NCBI RefSeq assembly: GCF_003570905.1
Contig: NZ_QXJM01000014.1
Location: 45,873-109,872, forward strand
From: Cohnella faecalis
GTDB lineage: Bacteria; Bacillota; Bacilli; Paenibacillales; Paenibacillaceae
Direction: 5' to 3'
Length of the DNA: 64,000 nt
The translations under genes were made by a program, and so were the position numbers. Numbering within the stretch: the stretch's first letter is position 1; each line of letters begins with the position of its first letter. Under the pieces are notes generated by a model, which saw nothing but the letters and a program-made list of their open reading frames with translations, made no database searches and was not told the origin of the DNA. Below are positions 58,282-64,000 of this stretch, one piece after another.

Positions 58282-59162
58282 CCCAGTAAGAAATCCTCCT
58301 CCATCCGATTTTGTTGGCCGCGAATTTGCGGCGTTTGGGATGACCCGGTTAACTGGTGAACCCGCTCGACCACCTTCTGATGCAGACTGCGGTGATCGAT
58401 CTGGAAGCCGCTTTGGTTGACCAGGTCCAACAGAGCTTGAGTAAAATAACCGTGATTGGCTGTGGCCGACGGAACTTTCGGCTCGCCTGCGCTTTCGTCC
58501 CATCGGCATGCGGACAACAAAGTCGATTTCGCCAGCGGAATGAACAGCTGATTCGGGTCTTCATCCATGCATACAAGAGCGGCATCTCCTTGTCGCACAT
58601 TGTTTACATTGGAGCTGTAAGCCTGTACGTTCGGAACGGTCACGCCGAAGGGAATGACTTTCTGCAGCGAAGCGATAAGGCGGTTGACGAAATCGCTCGC
58701 ATAACGAACGGATTTAATAGCATCCGGATGCTCGGATTCCTCGTGCATTCCGCCGGATTGACAGCTGTCGAGAATGACCGTGAAGTTGACCTTGGAAGGC
58801 TCAAGCGACTCGGCTGCCAATGCCAAATCCCAATCGCTGATATAGGAGCCGGAATAAGGAATGATCGTTTGATAGTACGTATCCGCAGTAATTGAGTGCA
58901 AGCCTCCATGCCCGGAAAAATACAAACACGCAACGTCTCCCGGCTCCGAAATCGACAGCATATACCTGATCGCTTGGCGGATATTCGACGATGTCGCTTT
59001 GCTGTCAAGATACACCCAGATTTGGCTCGGATCGAACAGAAAAGCGTCGACCAACAGGTGATAGACGGCTTGCGCATCGGGAACGCAGCATTTCAGATTC
59101 GAGAAAGCCGGGCCTTGCACCGAGTAATCGTTGACGCCGACGACGACGGCTCGCTTGGTCAA
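58263..59162 (-). CDS. Caspase-like (peptidase C14) protease
   Basis: 299 residues. The catalytic dyad is His85 (YFSGHGG) and Cys134 (ILDSCQSGG). A typical opening AVVVGVNDY is present, with strands VACLYF and NFTVIL. No extra effector domain is visible, so this is a stand-alone caspase/metacaspase domain. It starts at TTG with AAGGAGG 8 bases upstream. It lies 17 bases after a paralogous beta-repeat gene. Stand-alone bacterial caspases can act as proteases activated by partner proteins; activation here is unknown. Confidence 0.9.
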   Translation of the reverse strand: MTKRAVVVGVNDYSVQGPAFSNLKCCVPDAQAVYHLLVDAFLFDPSQIWVYLDSKATSSNIRQAIRYMLSISEPGDVACLYFSGHGGLHSITADTYYQTIIPYSGSYISDWDLALAAESLEPSKVNFTVILDSCQSGGMHEESEHPDAIKSVRYASDFVNRLIASLQKVIPFGVTVPNVQAYSSNVNNVRQGDAALVCMDEDPNQLFIPLAKSTLLSACRWDESAGEPKVPSATANHGYFTQALLDLVNQSGFQIDHRSLHQKVVERVHQLTGSSQTPQIRGQQNRMEEDFLLGWRDSR

Positions 59163-59178
59163 TTAGCATTCCTCCTTG

Positions 59179-61413
59179 TTAGACATCTTCTCTCACCGGA
59201 ATGAGAGTCTCGGCCGTTTCGACGAACGCCCCGCGCCTCATCGATCGATCCGTTCCAATAAAAGTTAGCCGGTATCGGAACGCTTTTAACGCCGGATTTA
59301 CGATAGCAAGAGTCAAAGGAACAGAGTCGGTCATCTCTTTTTTGATTTTCAACTGCTCTTCGCGTTCGTAGCGATTGTCCGGATCGGAATACGCCACGTC
59401 GATGAAGACGGCTTCGACTTTCTCGGTATCAAACAACGGCAAAAATTGAATGCGAATAGATGCCGGGAACGGATCGTCGACGGGAAGGAGCGAAGCTTCG
59501 CTTGAGAACGTTTCCGTTTCTCTGTTCGTCCCGTCTTTCAGACGATGGACGAGACGGTAGGTGTACGTTCGCTTCGTCTTGTCGTCGAGACGAATATTCC
59601 ATGACAGTGTACCGGCCTGCTCGGTTAGAATAAGTACCTTGCTCAGAAGCTCTCCGCCAGGCTGCCGGTATTCGAGACGAACTTCTATCGAGTCGACGAC
59701 GCCCCAATCCACATTCGAAGCTTTCACTTGCAGCTCAAGAAACCCGATGTCCTCGAAAGGATTGAGCAGCAGCGTCCGATCTTCCTTTCGCCGGGGCGGC
59801 TGCTCGTAGCTTGTCTTGCTTCCTTCCCACCCCGATAAAGGATCAAAATGGTATTGGACGGAATACTCGTAATCGGTGTCCAGCCGTTCGTTCATGAAGA
59901 CTTCAAAGCGGCGGGCTTCGGCGCGATCCTTGTCGAATACGAAATCCGCATGCTTCAGCGTGGCCGGATCGGCCGGATTTCCGTAATCGAGCGACAGGTG
60001 CGCCGAATGCAAGCCGATCCGCCCGAAGTCAATGGGCGCCTCCGCCGAGACGGTAAAGACGCGGAAGAACGGATCGTCGAGATCGACTTCGACGAAATGC
60101 TTGCCTTTTTCGAGATCGGCTACGAGCAGCCCGATAAAGCTTTGCGGAGCGTAAGTCCGCTGCGTTGCCTCGGAACGGTCATAAACGAGTTTAATATGCT
60201 TGCGCTCCTCCTGATGAACAATTCGAAGCTTGAAAGATACGAGCACCGGACTGCCCGCTCCCCGGGAGCGGAGGCTACCCCTGCGGGCAGATTGACTGCC
60301 CGCGAAGGAGGAATATTGACACCGACAGCGACGGCAGCTATCGGTTTATCGGAAGCGATGGGGAAGCCGGTTCCTTCGGTCGGACTTGTCGAAGCGGCGG
60401 GCGGCGATTCCGGAGTCGGCGGATTGTGGCCGCCCGCTGCATCGCCGTTGCCGGTTCCTTCGGTCGGGCTTTTCGATTCCGGCTTAGCCGTTGTCGAGCC
60501 TGTGAATTCGGGGCGCGGCGGGGCTGGTGTCGCGGCCGGCCGCAGCTCGTTGCCGCGCTTGAATACGCTGTCGAGAGATTCGGGCTGAACGAAGCCGCCC
60601 GTGACTTGTCCCGGCGTAAGCGTAGGCTCGAACCATTGCCGGAGAAGGTTTTCCTTGAAGAAGTCGAGCGCCCATTTCTCCTTCTCCTTCTCGTCCTGCT
60701 CTCCGGTGAAATCGACCACTTTGATTTTAATAGCCCCGTCCTGCACCAGCTTTTCGAACGCGGCGTCGATGCCGGCGCGGACGAAATAGACTTGCGCCTC
60801 GACGCCCCGCTAATCTGCGTGTATACGCGCTCCAAATCGGCCGTAATCTCGACGTTCAGAGCCGACGCATCCCGGTGAACTTAAGATCGTAAATGACGCC
60901 TACCGGTTCGGTCCCTTGCTCGAACGCTTTTTCCAGCAAAGTGGCCCTTCCTGGCTAAGGGTGAGGCTGAATACCGCGGTGTTGTCTCCTTGCAGCGATG
61001 GGATGGACGAGCCGAGAATTTTCTCGACCGCGTTGAACGACCCCGGACCGGCCGGCTGCGCCAATGCTCCCCCCGCCCTTGCAAATTAAGAGCGATGCAT
61101 TGGACGGTACCTTCGTCGAAAGGAACGACGGCTAGATTGGGCTTATCCTTCGCGATCGAACGCAGCTTGGACAATATTCGACGCTCCAGCGCCGGATCGA
61201 GCCGCAGGTTCACTTCAAACATGAGGAACCCGCCGCCCTTCGCCCGCCGGTTACGGCTGCCGGTTTGTACTTAATGAAAGTGAATGCGGCCCGACCGTCG
61301 CGGCGGGCAAGCTGAACCGGTCCGGGCAAGTACCAGAACTGGTCGGGGTCGGCGTGATCGGGGAAAATCGTTATTCCCTCAATCGTAATCGTTCGGCTGC
61401 CTAATAGGAGCAT
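59179..61413 (-). CDS. Beta-repeat protein A (six frame breaks), unknown family
   Basis: About 745 residues once single-base gaps near 61235, 61070, 60955, 60888, 60805 and 60250 are restored. It has a conserved N-terminus (ITIFPDHADPDQFWYLPGPV, TFIKYKPAAV) and a core domain (VNLRLDPALERRILSKL, GDNTAVFSLTLSQEG, PVGVIYDLKF, ADLERVYTQI, YFVRAGIDAAFEKLVQDGAI). A Pro/Ser/Thr/Gly-rich linker follows, then about three Ig-like beta repeats of roughly 95 residues (VEVRLEYRQPGGELLSKVLI, FIDVAYSDPDNRYEREEQ). No signal peptide is seen. AAGGAGG lies 9 bases before the ATG. It is a full-length paralogue of gene B. Confidence 0.7.
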
Positions 61414-61446
61414 GCTGCCGTTCCTCCTTCCCTATCTTAGGTTTCG

Positions 61447-63710
61447 CTAGTTCAACGGAACGACGACATCCGGCTCATCGCTCGTTTTCCAGTCGATCAT
61501 ATTGCTCAAGCCGTTCGTAAAGCGGCGAACGATCTGGATTTGGTAACCGGCAGGACCTTCGGCGGTATAGTCGTACTCGAAGCTCGCGCGGTCGGCGGCG
61601 GATTTGAATGCGAACTCGTCGGCGAAGCTCAAGCCGCGTTCCGGGTCATCGTATCGGAGTTTTACGATAATCTCGCGAAGTTTGAGCTCCGCGAAATCGC
61701 CGTCCCCGGGCCGGATAGCGACGACTTTATGCCCGTTCATATCCTCCCTTACGGTAAGACGTCTCTCGAGGGTATACGACTGCGGAACCTCGGACAGCGT
61801 TCCGTCTTTGCGAATAATCGTCGCTTTGAATCCGACCTGCCTCCGGTTTGCGTCCTGGAGTGCAACGACAAAGCGCCCGGTCGCGACAGACTTATCGTTG
61901 AATTCGAAAGACTGCTCTTCGAGCACGCCATTATTCGGGTCCTCGTACGAGACGTCCACGAAAGCCCGGTCCACCTTCGTCCAGTCGAACAGCGGAACGA
62001 TTTCCAGCGTGCGCTTCGTCGGAAAAGGATCGCGGATCGTCAGCCGTTCCTCATCCGTCTCCATCCAGGGCAGCTCAACGTCCCGAAAATCAACCGCGCG
62101 ATAAATGATTTTGTAGCGGAAACGGGTTTTACCGGAGTCCATGACGAACATTTTCCAGCTCGCTTCGGTGACGGTTTCCTTGCTCAGCACAAAGCTGTCC
62201 GCTTGGCTGATCCGATGCTCGGGATCCTCGTATTGCGTCCGAACCTCGACATGCGAATAACGCTCCCATGGAAAATTCAACGCCTGAATCGGGACCGGGA
62301 CGATGGAATACAGCTCTCTTGGAAGGATTTCCACAACGTCGCCTCGTTCGATAATGTCGGGAGATTGCAGCGAAAGCGGGCGCTCGGTCCCGTCGACATG
62401 GCGAAAGAGAACCTTGTAGCGATACACCGCTTGACGCCGCACCTCACCGTTGTCAAGAATGCTGTTCCACTCAAGGTTAAAGGTGGAAGCCGACGAATCC
62501 AGTAAGACGGATTTCACCTGATTCCCGTATTCCAACGTAACGTGGATCGAAGCGATGTCATCCTCCTGGTAATCGGCTCGGGAAATGACCTGGATTTTCC
62601 GGAGCTCGAACCAAGGATCGATCAGATCGACCGACAGGACGAAGCGGCTCAGATCGATGCCCGGCTCCCGCAGCGATTTGAACAGGCCGCTCAAGTGGCC
62701 TTGCGGATAGATGGATTTCTTGACCGCGGTCCGTTCGCTGAAGTTGACGTTCAGTCTTTTGCGATCGATACGCGTGTAATCGATTTGACGATAAGAAAAG
62801 CTGACTAACGAGCCCCATCCGCCCGTTACGGCAAGCGCGGAAGAGGTTTTGGCGAGATGTTCGATCTTGTCCCAGGTATCCTCTTTTTCCGGCTCGATCG
62901 GATTTAAGCTCGGCGTGAAGAAAGCGTCGGTAATCATGCTCCGCACTTCGTCAACCGCTTGCTCATGCCGGGCCGTCAGCCCTTCGTCCTCGCCTTCGAC
63001 GACGAACAAATCGTCTTCGATAACGATGACCGGTTGTCTATCAATTTATCGACGGCTTCCGTAATTTGGGATTGATAAAAATGGAATCGGAGCCGAAAGT
63101 CTCGTCAAGATGGTTCTGCACTCGTTCCCAGTCGATGCTCAGCCGAACGGAATAAGCCGGGCGAAGCGCCAAATAATCAAGCGAATAAATAATTCCGATC
63201 GGCGACATCTCCCCTTGCAGCGCCTCTCTCAGAGCAATGACGCCTTCTTTGGTCAACTGCACCGAGAATGCCGACTGATTGTCTCCATACAAGGCAGGCT
63301 TCGCGTTATGGCTGAAGCTAAGAGCGAAAGATATCTTCGGTCCTGCAGGCGATGGCGCATCGCCGGTTTGCTTGTCGAACAGCATTAGCTTTACCGTTCC
63401 GTCGATTAACGGAACGGAGCAAGCCGCGGCGACTCGCGCAGATGCTCCGAGCGCTTGATCTCATCCCGGATCTCCTCCAGCACGTCGGGATCGACTCCCA
63501 GGTTGACATCGAAATTGAGGAAGCCGCCGCTGTCTGGCCGCTCCGAAATTGGATGACCTGAAGCTGGGGAACGGAAACGCCCGTTTGTTCGTCCGTAACC
63601 TCGGTCAGTCTAGGCGGTGCTGGCAGGTAGTACCATTGCAAGGGATCCTCGTGATCGCGAAAGACCGACACCCGGTTGATCATATAATAAGGCGGAGCCA
63701 GGTACAGCAT
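61447..63710 (-). CDS. Beta-repeat protein B (four frame breaks), paralogue of A
   Basis: About 755 residues after restoring gaps near 63530, 63405, 63070 and 63035. The N-terminus (SVFRDHEDPLQWYYLPAPPR) and core (DVNLGVDPDVLEEIRDEIK, YGDNQSAFSVQLTKEGVI, PIGIIYSLDYLALRPAYSV) match gene A position by position. C-terminal Ig-like repeats follow with YEDP/YDDP turns (VEVRTQYEDPEHRISQADSF, FVDVSYEDPNNGVLEEQS, VKLRYDDPERGLSFADEF). TAGGAGG lies 7 bases before the ATG at 63710, which is 12 bases behind gene C. The function is unknown. Confidence 0.7.
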
Positions 63711-63721
63711 TTTATCGCCTC

Positions 63722-64000
63722 CTAGGCCGGCGTTTCCGGCAATACGATCGTTTTTTCCGACGTGTTGCCAGGCTCGATATTTTTCACCGATCCGTCGACC
63801 ATGAAGTAAGACGCTCTCCATTCGTAAACTTGCTTGGATTTGTCTTTGTAGGTAAACTCCCACTTCGCTTCCTGGGCGCCCTTCTTGAACAAGAAGTCTT
63901 TGGTCTCGTCGATGCCGTTCGCTTCGTCCGCATAATGGAGCGTCACCTTAACGAGCTTCACCAGATCGAAGTTGAATCAAATCGGGCACGAGCTGGATAC
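63722..64000 (-). CDS. Beta-repeat protein C, C-terminal part, cut by the window edge
   Basis: The last about 90 residues of a third paralogue. One Ig-like repeat is visible (VKLVKVTLHYADEANGIDET, FTYKDKSKQVYEWRASYFMV) with the same DE/YADE turn and aromatic strand pattern as proteins A and B. Another single-base gap near 63965 joins it to DLI-containing sequence at the edge. Its stop lies 11 bases before the start of gene B, so it is the upstream member of the same operon. Confidence 0.65.

Overview
The window looks like chromosome from a spore-forming Firmicute of the Paenibacillaceae type (Paenibacillus or Cohnella-like). The reasons are two separate gerA-type germinant receptor operons, an RNase J gene, a T-box leader in front of prolyl-tRNA synthetase, AAGGAGG-like ribosome binding sites, ATG/GTG/TTG starts and moderate-to-high GC. 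No tRNA, rRNA, insertion sequence or CRISPR array was recognised.

Layout. 1-8.5 kb: a UvrA-like gene cut by the left edge, an ArsR/AHSA1 pair with a double operator, a DJ-1-like gene with DUF2306, a two-component system, the first 51-bp repeat array, and a VOC/MerR group. 8.6-28.4 kb: a large leftward operon encoding a polyunsaturated-fatty-acid-synthase-like system. It holds a leader small ORF, Pfa2-like (KS-AT-ACP-KR-DH), Pfa3-like (KS-CLF-AT-four hotdogs-DH-acyltransferase), a small protein, a PfaD/Pfa1-like enoyl reductase, CdsA, an MFS-like membrane protein and a CDP-alcohol phosphatidyltransferase. A two-component system lies directly upstream (28.5-31.3 kb), and its regulator probably drives the operon through an 11-bp direct repeat. 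31.5-34.6 kb: FMN reductase, AHSA1 protein, LLM monooxygenase and a fragment of an amino-acid:carrier-protein-ligase-like gene. 34.7-38.2 kb: gerA operon 1. 38.3-43.6 kb: zwf-tkt-tal with a divergent LysR gene. 43.6-48.9 kb: gerA operon 2 with two GerAB genes. 49-51 kb: a cytoplasmic trypsin-like protease, the second 51-bp array (inverted relative to the first) and a sugar-kinase remnant. 51.4-57.1 kb: T-box/ProRS, a DUF2238 membrane protein, RNase J and an amidohydrolase. 57.2-64 kb: a leftward operon with three paralogous beta-repeat proteins, a caspase-like protease and a prenyltransferase-like protein. It runs off the right edge.

The lipid operon as read would make an unusual polyketide-type acyl chain and move it onto glycerol phosphate (acyltransferase domain). 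It would then activate the phosphatidate (CdsA) and attach a head group (CDP-alcohol transferase), so it may make a complete dedicated phospholipid. The caspase operon is the other candidate for an undescribed system; its function is unknown.

Data caution: about 24 places in eight genes show a reading-frame break, and every one fits a missing single base, mostly in short G/C runs. The shared direction points to base-calling deletions rather than gene decay. Broken genes are therefore annotated as single genes and their frame breaks listed.
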